64,000 nucleotides of DNA from Oceanihabitans iliipiscarium. Its GTDB lineage: Bacteria; Bacteroidota; Bacteroidia; Flavobacteriales; Flavobacteriaceae. Made by a program: the position numbers and the translations under genes. Shown here piece by piece: positions 1 to 9,380 of this stretch (its first letter is position 1; every line of letters starts with the position of its first letter). Under the pieces are notes generated by a model. That model ran no database searches, was not told where the DNA came from, and saw only the letters and a list, made by a program, of their open reading frames with translations. The DNA lies in the NCBI RefSeq assembly GCF_042686125.1, contig NZ_JBHUOV010000001.1, positions 1,240,001-1,304,000 of the forward strand. The letters are read 5' to 3'.

Positions 1-2
1 AA

Positions 3-113
3 ATCATTGAAAAACACTGCGCAATTTTAAGTAGTAGTCTTGAAACTATTGAAGCTTGTGGAGGTGGAAGTGCACGTTGTATGATGGCTGAGGTATTCCT
101 GCCAAAAACTTAA
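3..113 (+). CDS. C-terminal end of arginine deiminase/amidinotransferase-family protein (partial)
   Basis: The frame is open from base 3 to a TAA at 111-113 and encodes the last 36 residues of a protein whose start lies outside the window. The tail contains CGGGSARCMMAEVFLP. A GxGSxRC-type motif carrying the nucleophilic cysteine is typical of the C-terminus of arginine deiminase/dimethylargininase-like enzymes, which hydrolyse guanidino groups; Bacteroidota members are often labelled CtlX or amidinotransferase. Substrate cannot be told from this fragment. Confidence 0.6.
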   Translation: MIEKHCAILSSSLETIEACGGGSARCMMAEVFLPKT

Positions 114-122
114 TGTATTAGA

Positions 123-2201
123 TTAAGCTTGCGGATTAGATTTTGGCAATTCAACATAAAAAGTACTTCCAACATGTTCGGTACTTTCTACCCAAATCTT
201 TCCATGATTAAGTTCAACTAATTCTTTGCAAATAGTTAATCCTAAACCAGTTCCTTTTTCATTTTTTGTACCAATGGTCGTGAATGAATTATTTTTAAAT
301 AATTGATCTTGATTTTCTTTAGAAATACCAACGCCTGTATCAGTTATACTAATTAACGAATTACCATTGCTTATATGATTTGCTATGGTTATAGTGTCGC
401 CAGCTTTGCAGAACTTAACCGCATTAGTTAAAAGGTTTTGTATAATAATTTCAACCATACTTCTGTCTGCATAAACAAAATCACGCAAAGACAAATCTTC
501 TATTTTAATGCCTTTCTTCTCTGTCTTTTGTTCGATAAGCTTTATTTTTTCACTAAAAACTTCTTGAACATCAAATAAACTTGGTTTAGACTCCAATGAT
601 TGCATTTGAGATTTAGACCAATTCAATAAATTAAATAATAGTAAAGAAGCATTATTCGCATTTTCACTTAACTCAGGAATTAAATGATTAAATTCTTCTT
701 GTGAAAGCGAACCATCTTTTAATAAGTCAATAAACCCTTTTATTGAAGTCAATGAATCTTTTAAATCATGTGAAACAATAGAAAACAATTTATCTTTAAC
801 CTGATTAATGTCTTCTAAATTTTTTGATTGATCTAAGATGGCTTCATTTTGAAGGTTAATTTGTCTGTTTTTATCTTCAAGTTCTTTGGTGTATTTGATA
901 CTATTGTTACGTTTCAAGTAAATAAGAATCAAAAAGGTAGAGGTTATAGCAAGAGCTATGAGTAAAAGATAAAAGATAAACTTTAAACGGTCAATTTCAT
1001 CTTGACTAGCTTTCTTTTCTTTTTCATGTTGGCTTATAAGTGCTTTGTTTTCTTCTCTAGCACTTACACTTAAATCTTTAGTGTTTTCAATGGTAGAAAT
1101 AGACTGATTTTGTAAGCTTTCAGATTCTGCGATACGTCTTCTTTCAACCTGATTCTTTAAATCGAAGTGCCTTTTTTGCCAGATATACGCTAATCTGAAA
1201 TCATTTTCAAGTGAATCTAATTTTGCTCTTAATCTGTAGTTGTTAATTAACTCGTCATTATTTTTTAATGTTCGACCAAGGTCAGTGGCTTCAGAAAGTA
1301 AGCGTTCTGCAATAATAGATTTACGTTCTCTTAAATATAAATCTCCTGTAGCATTAAGTGCTGTAAGAACTCCTTGATGATTATTTAGCCTTCTGTTTAA
1401 CCTTAAGCCTTGTGTTAAGTATTCTTTAGCATCTTCTAAATTATTTAACTGTAAGTACGAATACCCTAGTTTTGTTAACACATCACCTCGTAAGATACTA
1501 TCACTATCATCAATATTTAAAAGCACATTATCATAATAATATATTGCTCTTTGATAGTCATTTTGGCTAGCGTATAAATCACCTAAACTTTTATTTGCTT
1601 CTATGATGCCTTCTTTATTAGAAAGTTCATCTTCTAAGTCTAATGTTTTTTCAAAAAATTCAATAGCCTGATTATCGGCTTTCATATTATTATAAGCAGT
1701 AGCTAGGTTTTTATACGAATCGCGAAGTTCTTTTTTAAGACCTCTTTTTTCTAGTTCTTTCATAGCTGAAAGAGAAAGCTGAAGCCCTTTGTCGTAGTTG
1801 CCTCGTTCAATTTCAATTAAAGCTAGACTATTATTAATTCTGGCAACACCTAAAGTGTCTGCTAAAGTGGTGTATAATTCTTTAGATTTCACATAACTGT
1901 CAACAGCATTGATATAGTCCTCCTTTTTAGAAAAAATAAGTCCTTTGTAGTACGCAATTTCTGCAATTCCAGTAGTGTATTTTAAATCGTTAGAAAGCTT
2001 TTCACTTTCTCTAATATACTTTAAAGCTTTATCGTAATCATTTTCCTTATAAAGAATCTTAATAATACGTATAGAAGTATTGACCTTGGTTGTGTCTGGA
2101 TCTTGGAATGCAACCTGTATATATAAACTCTCTAGTTCCTCGGTTTGGGAATAACCAAGAAAAATAGTAAAAAAGCATATAAGAGTAATTAGTTTCCTCA
2201 T
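123..2201 (-). CDS. TPR-repeat sensor histidine kinase
   Basis: A 692-residue membrane sensor kinase. A signal peptide (1-19, ending GYSQ) is followed by helical TPR-type repeats from about 30 to 340, a charged coiled-coil stretch, and one membrane helix at about 407-429. The cytoplasmic part has a HisKA domain with the phospho-accepting His478 in FSIVSHDLKDSL, then an HATPase_c domain with an N box (NLLTNAVKF), DTGVGIS and GTGLGL. This layout (periplasmic TPRs sensing an unknown signal, no fused receiver) is common in Bacteroidota. No response regulator gene is adjacent, so the partner is unknown. It is transcribed toward, and converges with, the deiminase-like gene. Confidence 0.9.
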   Translation of the reverse strand: MRKLITLICFFTIFLGYSQTEELESLYIQVAFQDPDTTKVNTSIRIIKILYKENDYDKALKYIRESEKLSNDLKYTTGIAEIAYYKGLIFSKKEDYINAVDSYVKSKELYTTLADTLGVARINNSLALIEIERGNYDKGLQLSLSAMKELEKRGLKKELRDSYKNLATAYNNMKADNQAIEFFEKTLDLEDELSNKEGIIEANKSLGDLYASQNDYQRAIYYYDNVLLNIDDSDSILRGDVLTKLGYSYLQLNNLEDAKEYLTQGLRLNRRLNNHQGVLTALNATGDLYLRERKSIIAERLLSEATDLGRTLKNNDELINNYRLRAKLDSLENDFRLAYIWQKRHFDLKNQVERRRIAESESLQNQSISTIENTKDLSVSAREENKALISQHEKEKKASQDEIDRLKFIFYLLLIALAITSTFLILIYLKRNNSIKYTKELEDKNRQINLQNEAILDQSKNLEDINQVKDKLFSIVSHDLKDSLTSIKGFIDLLKDGSLSQEEFNHLIPELSENANNASLLLFNLLNWSKSQMQSLESKPSLFDVQEVFSEKIKLIEQKTEKKGIKIEDLSLRDFVYADRSMVEIIIQNLLTNAVKFCKAGDTITIANHISNGNSLISITDTGVGISKENQDQLFKNNSFTTIGTKNEKGTGLGLTICKELVELNHGKIWVESTEHVGSTFYVELPKSNPQA

Positions 2202-2631
2202 TTAATACAATTACGTCAGTAAGGTATCAACTTAGAGTTTTTTTTGAGGGAATCAAAAACACTTTGTTAGATTATGTTTAGTTTATTATTTAGTAAAGAT
2301 TTATCAGATCTTGGGGACTTGATAAAAATTCTTTGAATAACAAAACTCAATAAAAGAGATTAAATAAACTAATTAAAGCGATTTAAAGCAGAAAAATCAG
2401 ATAAAGTGATGAATTGAAATTTGTGAAATAATATGCAATCGATTAAAGGCATAAAATGATAGAATAAATGCAAGTCTTAGAGTGATTTTTTTTCATTTTG
2501 TAATAACTTTCTTATTATTTTTAGCTTAAAAAGAACCTAAAAACCGAAGTGATGACCTTATTTAGCTCATTTTAAAAATAGCAAACTTTAATAAAAACAC
2601 TATCTTTGCACACTTATAATAAGATGAATAA
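2202..2631. other. Intergenic region between kinase and argS
   Basis: 430 bases of AT-rich DNA between divergent genes. The only signal I can support is the argS promoter near its right end. I saw no open frame of note, no stable hairpin and no RNA gene; a kinase promoter on the minus strand was not identified. Confidence 0.5.
2601..2608 (+). promoter_or_regulatory. argS promoter, -7 element
   Basis: TATCTTTG matches the Bacteroidota -7 consensus TAnnTTTG. It lies 23 bases before the argS ATG, giving a predicted leader of roughly 20 bases. No convincing -33 TTG is present. Confidence 0.6.
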
Positions 2632-4416
2632 ATGAGCCTTCAAAACACCTTATCAAATCATGTAAAACAAGCAGTAATGTCTATATACAATGTAGCGATA
2701 GATACTGTTGAGTTTCAAGCCACACGTAAAGAATTTGCTGGAGATATTACTATCGTAGTGTTTCCTATGTTACGCGTTGTTAAAGGAAATCCAATGCAAA
2801 TTGGCGAAGGTATTGGTGCTTATTTAGTCGATAAAGTCGAAGAAGTCAAGGCTTTTAATGTGGTTAAAGGCTTTTTAAATATAGAAATAGATGATCATTA
2901 TTATGTTAATTATTTCAATACGATAAAGACTAACAATGATTATGGTTTTATAAAGCCTGAAGAGAATTCTAAAGCTGTAATGGTTGAGTATTCTTCGCCA
3001 AACACCAATAAACCTTTGCATTTAGGGCATATACGTAATAACTTGTTAGGTTATAGTGTCGCTGAAATTATTAAAGCTTCTGGACAAAAAGTCTATAAAA
3101 CCCAAATTATTAATGATCGAGGGATTCATATTTGTAAAAGCATGTTAGCTTGGAAACGCTTTGGAAATAATGAAACGCCAGAATCTACAGGTCTTAAAGG
3201 TGATAAATTAGTAGGAAATTACTACGTTAAATTTGATCAAGAATATAAAAAGGAAATAGCGCATTTAATGGCCAAAGGGCAAACTGAAGATGAAGCAAAA
3301 AAGAATGCGCCAATTATTGTCGAAGCGCAGAATATGTTGCGTCTTTGGGAGTCAGGAGATACTGAAGTCGTCGCGCTTTGGGAAAAAATGAATGCTTGGG
3401 TATATGAAGGCTTTGATATTACTTATAAAAACCTAGGTGTTGATTTTGATGCCTTATATTATGAAAGTCAGACCTATCTCTTAGGAAAAGAGTTTGTTGT
3501 TGAAGGCTTAAAAACAGGCGTTTTCTTTAAAAAAGACGATGGCTCAGTTTGGTGTGATTTAACAGATGAAGGTTTAGATGAAAAAATCGTACTTCGTAGT
3601 GATGGTACTGCAGTCTATATGACACAAGATATTGGTACTGCCATTCAACGTGTTAAAGATTATCCTGATGTTGGCGGCATGGTTTATACTGTTGGAAATG
3701 AACAAGAGTATCACTTTCAAGTACTGTTTTTAATAATTAAAAAATTAGGTTTCGATTGGGCTAAAAATTTATACCATCTAAGTTATGGTATGGTAGATTT
3801 ACCTTCTGGAAAAATGAAAAGTAGAGAAGGAACGGTTGTAGATGCCGACGATTTAATAGTAGAGATGGCTGATACAGCTGGCGACATTTCACAAGAATTA
3901 GGAAAATTAGAAGGCTATTCTGAAGCTGAAAAGCAAGAGTTGTACAAAATTATTGGTCTAGGAGCATTAAAATATTATATCTTAAAAGTGGATCCTAAAA
4001 AACGTATTTTGTTTGATCCTAAAGAGTCTATAGATTTTCAAGGAAATACAGGCCCTTTTATTCAATATACTTATGCTAGAATACAATCTATCTTACGAAA
4101 AGCTAATGTAGATAATACAATTAAGCTTGATGCCTCTGATATATCTTTACATGAAAAAGAAAAAGAGCTTATAAAGCAAATATTAAACTTTCCTGAAGTT
4201 ATTCAAAACGCAGCAAATCATCATAGTCCTGCATTAGTTGCTAATTATACATACGATTTAGTGAAAGAATTTAATTCCTTTTACCAAAATGTATCTATTC
4301 TTGGCGCAGATACAGAAAATGAAAAACGATTCCGTGTTCAGTTATCACAAGTGGTTGCTAATACCATAAAGAATGCTTTTGGACTACTTGGTATTCAGGT
4401 GCCTGAAAGAATGTAG
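2632..4416 (+). CDS. argS: Arginyl-tRNA synthetase
   Basis: 594 residues, the usual length for ArgRS. It charges tRNA-Arg with arginine in the cytoplasm. The class I HIGH signature is HLGH at 130-133, within SPNTNKPLHLGHIRNN, and the KMSK-equivalent loop is KMKSREGT. The N-terminal additional domain that contacts the tRNA D-loop occupies about 1-85 and the C-terminal anticodon-binding helical domain about 470-594 (ending QVPERM). The start is supported by an upstream -7 element. Monocistronic; converges with the oxidase gene 16 bases downstream. Confidence 0.97.
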   Translation: MSLQNTLSNHVKQAVMSIYNVAIDTVEFQATRKEFAGDITIVVFPMLRVVKGNPMQIGEGIGAYLVDKVEEVKAFNVVKGFLNIEIDDHYYVNYFNTIKTNNDYGFIKPEENSKAVMVEYSSPNTNKPLHLGHIRNNLLGYSVAEIIKASGQKVYKTQIINDRGIHICKSMLAWKRFGNNETPESTGLKGDKLVGNYYVKFDQEYKKEIAHLMAKGQTEDEAKKNAPIIVEAQNMLRLWESGDTEVVALWEKMNAWVYEGFDITYKNLGVDFDALYYESQTYLLGKEFVVEGLKTGVFFKKDDGSVWCDLTDEGLDEKIVLRSDGTAVYMTQDIGTAIQRVKDYPDVGGMVYTVGNEQEYHFQVLFLIIKKLGFDWAKNLYHLSYGMVDLPSGKMKSREGTVVDADDLIVEMADTAGDISQELGKLEGYSEAEKQELYKIIGLGALKYYILKVDPKKRILFDPKESIDFQGNTGPFIQYTYARIQSILRKANVDNTIKLDASDISLHEKEKELIKQILNFPEVIQNAANHHSPALVANYTYDLVKEFNSFYQNVSILGADTENEKRFRVQLSQVVANTIKNAFGLLGIQVPERM

Positions 4417-4432
4417 AAATAATTTCTTAATC

Positions 4433-5362
4433 TTATTTACTCAAAATTTCAGCAAGCTCAATAGCACAGCCCCAAGCTAGAGTAAAACCAGCACCTCCAT
4501 GGCCATAATTATGAAAAACATTAGGGTGTGTTTTATCAAACTCAAAACGAACGCTATGTCTTCGTGGACGCAATCCAACTAAGGTCTCTATTATTTTAGG
4601 GTCTTCTTGACACAAGCCTTTTAATCTGTTTAAAATGAGTTTAGTGTCTGCTGGTTCATTATTTTTATTCCAGTCGTTTTCGTAGTCTGTACCTCCAACG
4701 ATACAGTCTTCACTTCTGTTAATGACATAACTTAAGGCTCCTTTTTGGGTAGAATCAGCACAAGAAACAATTGCCATTTTTTCACATCGTAAAATTTGCC
4801 CTCGCATAGGATGTAATTCTTTATCATTACACAATGTTTTTGCACCTAAACCAGTACAATTAACAACGTATGTATCTAAACTTGCTAGTTCTTCTAAAGA
4901 TGAGATTTCACGTTCTTTAAAAGTACCACCATTGGCTAAAAATTGTTCAAATAAATGGGGTAAATACAAATGAGGTTCAGCTAATGGCACATTAGATATA
5001 AAAGCCATTTGCATGCCTCTTGGTAATTCTTCTTTTGTAGCTTTTCTAACGGTTCCTTCTGGTAATTGTTTTGTCCAACCTGTGTTGCTTTTTGGTGTGT
5101 AAGCTGTTATAAATGGAATAAATATAATTCCGTTTCCTACACTTTCTTCAGTTTTATAATGCATGTAAGTCATAGTAGCCCATGTATTTGTTTTCTTTTT
5201 TGGACCAACTTCAAAAGGAAACCATATCGCACCAACTTTACTAGATAAGGTTTTGTCGTAGCGTTCTTTGGCAATCAAATTTACCTGAAAACCAGATTTT
5301 TGGAGTTGTAAAGCAGAGGTTAATCCTATAATTCCTGAGCCTATAATAGTCACTGATTTCAT
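4433..5362 (-). CDS. FAD-dependent D-amino-acid oxidase-like protein
   Basis: 309 residues. An N-terminal FAD-binding Rossmann motif, GSGIIGLTSALQL, is followed by a DAO-family fold. The C-terminal NYGHGGAGFTLAWGCA block closely resembles the FAD/substrate signature of D-amino-acid and D-aspartate oxidases, which oxidise D-amino acids to 2-oxo acids with H2O2 release. No secretion signal, so it is predicted to be cytoplasmic. The resemblance is to the short oxidase form familiar from eukaryotes rather than the larger, membrane-associated bacterial D-amino-acid dehydrogenase. Which D-amino acid is used cannot be told. Stands alone between argS and a SprT-like gene. Confidence 0.8.
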   Translation of the reverse strand: MKSVTIIGSGIIGLTSALQLQKSGFQVNLIAKERYDKTLSSKVGAIWFPFEVGPKKKTNTWATMTYMHYKTEESVGNGIIFIPFITAYTPKSNTGWTKQLPEGTVRKATKEELPRGMQMAFISNVPLAEPHLYLPHLFEQFLANGGTFKEREISSLEELASLDTYVVNCTGLGAKTLCNDKELHPMRGQILRCEKMAIVSCADSTQKGALSYVINRSEDCIVGGTDYENDWNKNNEPADTKLILNRLKGLCQEDPKIIETLVGLRPRRHSVRFEFDKTHPNVFHNYGHGGAGFTLAWGCAIELAEILSK

Positions 5363-5452
5363 AGTGTAATATGATATTTTTTCAGAAAATGATTTTTTAT
5401 TGTAGTTTTTTGAAGTTAGTTGTTTTTTTATTAAAAATCAAAATAGAAAAAG

Positions 5453-5460
5453 TATTTTTG
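5453..5460 (+). promoter_or_regulatory. Promoter -7 element of SprT-like gene, leaderless geometry
   Basis: TATTTTTG fits TAnnTTTG and ends only four bases before the ATG at 5465. With transcription starting about 3-5 bases after the box, the mRNA would have almost no leader. Confidence 0.5.
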
Positions 5461-5464
5461 TATT

Positions 5465-6076
5465 ATGCAAAACACGCTTCAAAATTATATTCCAGAACCT
5501 GCAATACCTTATGTTTTAGACCTATTAAAACAGGATGGTTTAATGGTTAAAATCAAAAATGAGCGTAAAACACGTCATGGTGATTATAGGAAATTGCCAA
5601 ACGGAAAACACCAAATTACTATCAATGCAAATTTAAATGTGTACAGGTTTTTATTGACCTTAATCCATGAAATAGCTCATTTGGAAGCGTATAAGAATTA
5701 TGGACGTTTTATTAAGCCGCATGGCAAAGAGTGGAAGCGAACCTTTCAGCATCTCATGTTGCCTGTTATAAATCCGCAAGTCTTTCCAGAACAGTTATTG
5801 CCCTTATTAGCTAAGCATTTTATGAATCCTAAGGCTTCTAGCGATACAGATGCTCCATTAGCTTTAGCATTAAAACAATTTGATGCGCCTAATGATAAAA
5901 CCTTTATTTTTGAAGTACCCTTTGGAAGTGTCTTTAAACTTTATAATGGACGCGTCTTTAAAAAAGGGCAGAAGCGTGTTAAACGATATGAAGCCATTGA
6001 AGTTAATTCAGGAAAGTTGTATCTTTTCAACCCAAATGCAGAAGTTGAAATATTAAAAAAAGCTGTTAATGAATAA
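5465..6076 (+). CDS. SprT-like zinc metalloprotease-domain protein
   Basis: 203 residues with a SprT-like domain: the zinc motif HEIAH at 68-72 (His68, Glu69, His72) and a third likely ligand His86 in PHGKEW. The family includes bacterial SprT and the DNA-protein-crosslink protease Spartan; the function of stand-alone bacterial members is not established. No signal peptide, so cytoplasmic. The C-terminal 70 residues (basic, GRVFKKGQKRVKRYE) could bind nucleic acid, by inference only. The last eight bases overlap the start of the manC-like gene, so the two are probably translationally coupled. Confidence 0.8.
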   Translation: MQNTLQNYIPEPAIPYVLDLLKQDGLMVKIKNERKTRHGDYRKLPNGKHQITINANLNVYRFLLTLIHEIAHLEAYKNYGRFIKPHGKEWKRTFQHLMLPVINPQVFPEQLLPLLAKHFMNPKASSDTDAPLALALKQFDAPNDKTFIFEVPFGSVFKLYNGRVFKKGQKRVKRYEAIEVNSGKLYLFNPNAEVEILKKAVNE

Positions 6077-7148
6077 AAATTATTACGCCATTTTAATGGC
6101 AGGAGGAGTAGGTTCAAGATTTTGGCCTGTAAGTACGCAAGATTTTCCTAAGCAATTTCACGATATGCTTGGCACAGGCGATACTTTAATTCAAAAAACG
6201 TTTAATCGTTTAGCAAAACTTATTCCGCAAGAGAATATTTTTATTTTAACTAATGAGCGTTATAACGATTTAGTCTTTGAACAATTACCACAAGTGACTA
6301 AACGTCAAGTAGTTTTAGAGCCTGCAATGCGTAATACTGCACCATGTATTTTGTATGCTGCATTAAAAATCCAAAAGGAAAATAAAGATGCTGTAATGAT
6401 TGTGGCTCCAAGTGATCACTGGATAGAAGATGAAAGCACTTTCACGCAAAATGTGCAGCAAGCTTTCGATTTCTGTGAAGAAAATGATGCACTTATGACG
6501 CTAGGTATAAAACCAACGTTTCCAAATACAGGTTATGGTTATATCGAGTATGATAAAACAGCGAATAAGAGCATAAAGGCTGTGAATCAATTTAGAGAAA
6601 AACCAGATTATGAGACTGCTAAAGAGTTTATTGCTCAAGGTAATTTTTTATGGAATGCAGGCATTTTTATGTGGAGTGTAAATGCGGTTGTAAGGGCTTT
6701 TCAAAACAATCAACCTGATTTGTTTGCTTTATTTAAACAAGGCTATGACGTGTATAATACCGATTTAGAAGATGATTTTATACTTGAGAATTATGCTAAA
6801 GCTGAAAATATTTCTGTCGATTATGCCATTATGGAAAAGTCAACGAATGTTTTTGTATTACCTGCTGAGTTTGATTGGAATGACCTTGGAACCTGGGGAA
6901 GTTTGTATGACAAGTTAGATAAAGACGATAATAATAATGCCGTTGTAAACGCAAGAACGTTGACCGAAGATGCTTCTGGAAACATGATTAGAACTAAGAA
7001 TGAAAAAATTGTTGTTGTTGATGGTTTGAATGATTATATAATTGTAGATAAAGACGAAGTTTTGCTTATCTTTCCTAAAACAAAAGAACAAGATATTAAA
7101 AAAGTACTCCAAAATGTTAAAAATAAATTTGGAGAGAATTACGGATAA
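6069..7148 (+). CDS. manC: Mannose-1-phosphate guanylyltransferase
   Basis: 359 residues, the short form without a fused phosphomannose isomerase domain. It makes GDP-mannose from mannose-1-phosphate and GTP, feeding surface polysaccharide and glycoprotein synthesis. The nucleotidyltransferase signature LMAGGVGSRFWPVS followed by FPKQF is at the N-terminus, and EPAMRNTAP and the EFDWNDLGTWGSL block are typical of the family. It starts inside the SprT-like gene and is followed after two bases by the DUF389 gene, giving a tight three-gene operon. No other polysaccharide genes are nearby. Confidence 0.9.
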   Translation: MNKNYYAILMAGGVGSRFWPVSTQDFPKQFHDMLGTGDTLIQKTFNRLAKLIPQENIFILTNERYNDLVFEQLPQVTKRQVVLEPAMRNTAPCILYAALKIQKENKDAVMIVAPSDHWIEDESTFTQNVQQAFDFCEENDALMTLGIKPTFPNTGYGYIEYDKTANKSIKAVNQFREKPDYETAKEFIAQGNFLWNAGIFMWSVNAVVRAFQNNQPDLFALFKQGYDVYNTDLEDDFILENYAKAENISVDYAIMEKSTNVFVLPAEFDWNDLGTWGSLYDKLDKDDNNNAVVNARTLTEDASGNMIRTKNEKIVVVDGLNDYIIVDKDEVLLIFPKTKEQDIKKVLQNVKNKFGENYG

Positions 7149-7150
7149 TT

Positions 7151-8605
7151 ATGAGTGAAGAAAATAAATTTAACTTTTCTGAAGATGAAAATGCAGCTAA
7201 AGAACAAGCTGTTGAACAATCTAAAGAAGCTGTAAAGCAAGATGCTAAAGGGCTTTTTCATAGTATTAAGGTCTTTATGGTTGAGCTTTTAGATTTTCGT
7301 GATGACACAGATCGTGATGCAACAATTAATGCCATTAAAGGCGATATTTCTTTTAAAGGCGCAACAGCATGGATCTTAATTTGCTCTATTTTTGTCGCCT
7401 CTGTTGGTTTAAATGCAGATTCTACTGCAGTTGTAATTGGTGCCATGCTTATTTCACCTTTAATGGGACCAATTTTAGGAATAGGTATGTCTATTGCCTT
7501 AAATGATATTGATACGCTCAGAAAATCGCTAATAAATTTAACAATCATGATTGTGTTAAGTTTACTTACTGCGTTTTTGTTTTTTAAATTTTTCCCAACA
7601 GCAGATTTAGTGACTAATGAACTTTTTGGACGTACAAAGCCTGATGTGAGAGATGTGCTTATTGCCTTTTTTGGAGGCATGGCCTTAATAATTGCCAGAA
7701 CTAAAAAAGGAACCATCGCATCTGTTATTTTTGGAGTCGCTATTGCGACAGCTTTAATGCCACCATTATGTACTGCAGGATATGGTTTAGCTCATAATTG
7801 GGATTATTTTGTTGGTGCGATGTATTTATTTACAATCAATACCATTTTTATCGCGCTTGCAACATTTATTGTGTTGAAGCTTTTACGTTTTCCAATGCTA
7901 AAATATGCGAACTCAAAAAAAAGAAAGCGTATCGCACAGTTTGCTTCTGTTCTAGCCATTTTAGTGATGGCTCCTGCAATTTGGACATTTGTGATTTTCA
8001 TAAGAGAAAGCGGATTGCAAAGTGATTATAATCAGTATGTAGAAAATGAAATAAAATCGAATAGAGATTTGTGGTTTCAAAATGGAACACTAAACGCTAA
8101 CGATAAAAAAATCACGCTCTATTTTAATGGCGAAATAAGTGAAGCTACAGAAACTGATTTAAGAAATGAATTAAAAGGCTATGAAAAAATTAGTGATTTT
8201 GATTTAGATATTAATGGAAATAAGAATAGAAGTTTTGATAAAATATCTGATGCCTACGACAGAGCTATTAAAGCACTAGATGAGAAAGATTTTATTATTG
8301 CTGGTTTACAAGATAAAATAGATAATTTATTAGATGAGATCAGTATTGTTAATCAAAAAAACAATACCATTTCTTTTAGTAATTTATCAAAGGATGCTAA
8401 AATAAAATTTAGTGACTTAGAGTATTTTGGATATTCTAAAATGCTTGTTTCTGCTGACTTTATTAAAGTCGATACAATTAATGTGGCTTCTGCTAAATGG
8501 AACTCTAAATTAAATGATAGTGTTGTAAAAGTAAGAGATGAAGAGTTAGTGAACTGGTTAAAAACGCAAGTGAAAGCAGATACTATTGTTTTAAAAAGAC
8601 AGTAA
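7151..8605 (+). CDS. DUF389 (TIGR00341-type) integral membrane protein
   Basis: 484 residues. Six or so membrane helices lie between about 70 and 290 and carry the hallmark AVVIGAMLISPLMGPILGIG and IATALMPPLCTAGYGL stretches of the DUF389 family, whose role is unknown. A charged N-terminal 60 residues is cytoplasmic by the positive-inside rule. Residues about 295-484 form a soluble tail with a coiled coil (LDEKDFIIAGLQDKIDNLL) that many bacterial DUF389 proteins lack. Third gene of the SprT-like/manC operon; converges with the ABC ATPase gene seven bases on. Confidence 0.85.
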   Translation: MSEENKFNFSEDENAAKEQAVEQSKEAVKQDAKGLFHSIKVFMVELLDFRDDTDRDATINAIKGDISFKGATAWILICSIFVASVGLNADSTAVVIGAMLISPLMGPILGIGMSIALNDIDTLRKSLINLTIMIVLSLLTAFLFFKFFPTADLVTNELFGRTKPDVRDVLIAFFGGMALIIARTKKGTIASVIFGVAIATALMPPLCTAGYGLAHNWDYFVGAMYLFTINTIFIALATFIVLKLLRFPMLKYANSKKRKRIAQFASVLAILVMAPAIWTFVIFIRESGLQSDYNQYVENEIKSNRDLWFQNGTLNANDKKITLYFNGEISEATETDLRNELKGYEKISDFDLDINGNKNRSFDKISDAYDRAIKALDEKDFIIAGLQDKIDNLLDEISIVNQKNNTISFSNLSKDAKIKFSDLEYFGYSKMLVSADFIKVDTINVASAKWNSKLNDSVVKVRDEELVNWLKTQVKADTIVLKRQ

Positions 8606-8612
8606 GTTTGTC

Positions 8613-9380
8613 TTAGGTATTCTCATCAATATACATTTTACGTACTTTTTTAAACAATTCAGAAGAATAGACAAAGTCGGTTACAACAGCATTATCGGTT
8701 TTAAAAATGGTTTCTTTTGAGCCTTCCCAAGCTTTTAAGCCATCTTTTAAGAACACAATTTTTTCACCAATTTCCATTACAGAATTCATGTCATGAGAGT
8801 TGATGATGGTTGTAATATTATATTCATCTGTAATTTCCTGAATTAAATTATCAATAACAATTGCAGTTTTTGGATCTAATCCAGAATTAGGTTCGTCGCA
8901 AAATAAATACTTAGGATTGTTTACTATCGCTCTAGCTATAGCAACTCGTTTTTGCATACCACCAGAAGCTTCACTAGGCATTTTGTTATGCGCATCTGTT
9001 AGATTGACGCGATTTAATACAAAATCAACACGATCTTGCATTTCGCTTTTACTTTGTTTAGTAAACATACGTAATGGAAACATGACATTTTCAGCAATAG
9101 TCATAGAGTCAAAAAGGGCTGAACCTTGAAAAACCATACCCATTTCACTTCTTAAATCACGTTTTTGATCATCATCTAACTCAGAGTAAATTTTTCCATC
9201 ATAAGAAATTGTGCCTTCTTCAGGAGTAAATAGCCCTAACAAACATTTTAAAAATACAGTTTTTCCAGAACCACTTTGTCCAATGACTAAACTTGTTTTC
9301 CCTTTTTCAAAAGTAGTGCTAATACCTTTTAAAACATGAGCTTCTCCAAATGATTTGTGTACGTTTTTAACTTCTATCAT
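8613..9380 (-). CDS. mlaF: ABC transporter ATP-binding protein, MlaF-like
   Basis: 255 residues when started at MIEVKNVHKSF. Walker A is GQSGSGKT, the ABC signature is EASGGMQKRVAIARA (slightly altered, as in MlaF) and Walker B is YLFCDEP. With the adjacent permease it forms the inner-membrane engine of a phospholipid trafficking (Mla/MCE) system that maintains outer-membrane asymmetry. A longer frame reaches 9440, but the ATG at 9378-9380 shares one base with the TAA of the permease gene (TAATG), the typical sign of translational coupling, so I use that start. No MCE-domain (MlaD) gene is adjacent in this window. Confidence 0.9.
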   Translation of the reverse strand: MIEVKNVHKSFGEAHVLKGISTTFEKGKTSLVIGQSGSGKTVFLKCLLGLFTPEEGTISYDGKIYSELDDDQKRDLRSEMGMVFQGSALFDSMTIAENVMFPLRMFTKQSKSEMQDRVDFVLNRVNLTDAHNKMPSEASGGMQKRVAIARAIVNNPKYLFCDEPNSGLDPKTAIVIDNLIQEITDEYNITTIINSHDMNSVMEIGEKIVFLKDGLKAWEGSKETIFKTDNAVVTDFVYSSELFKKVRKMYIDENT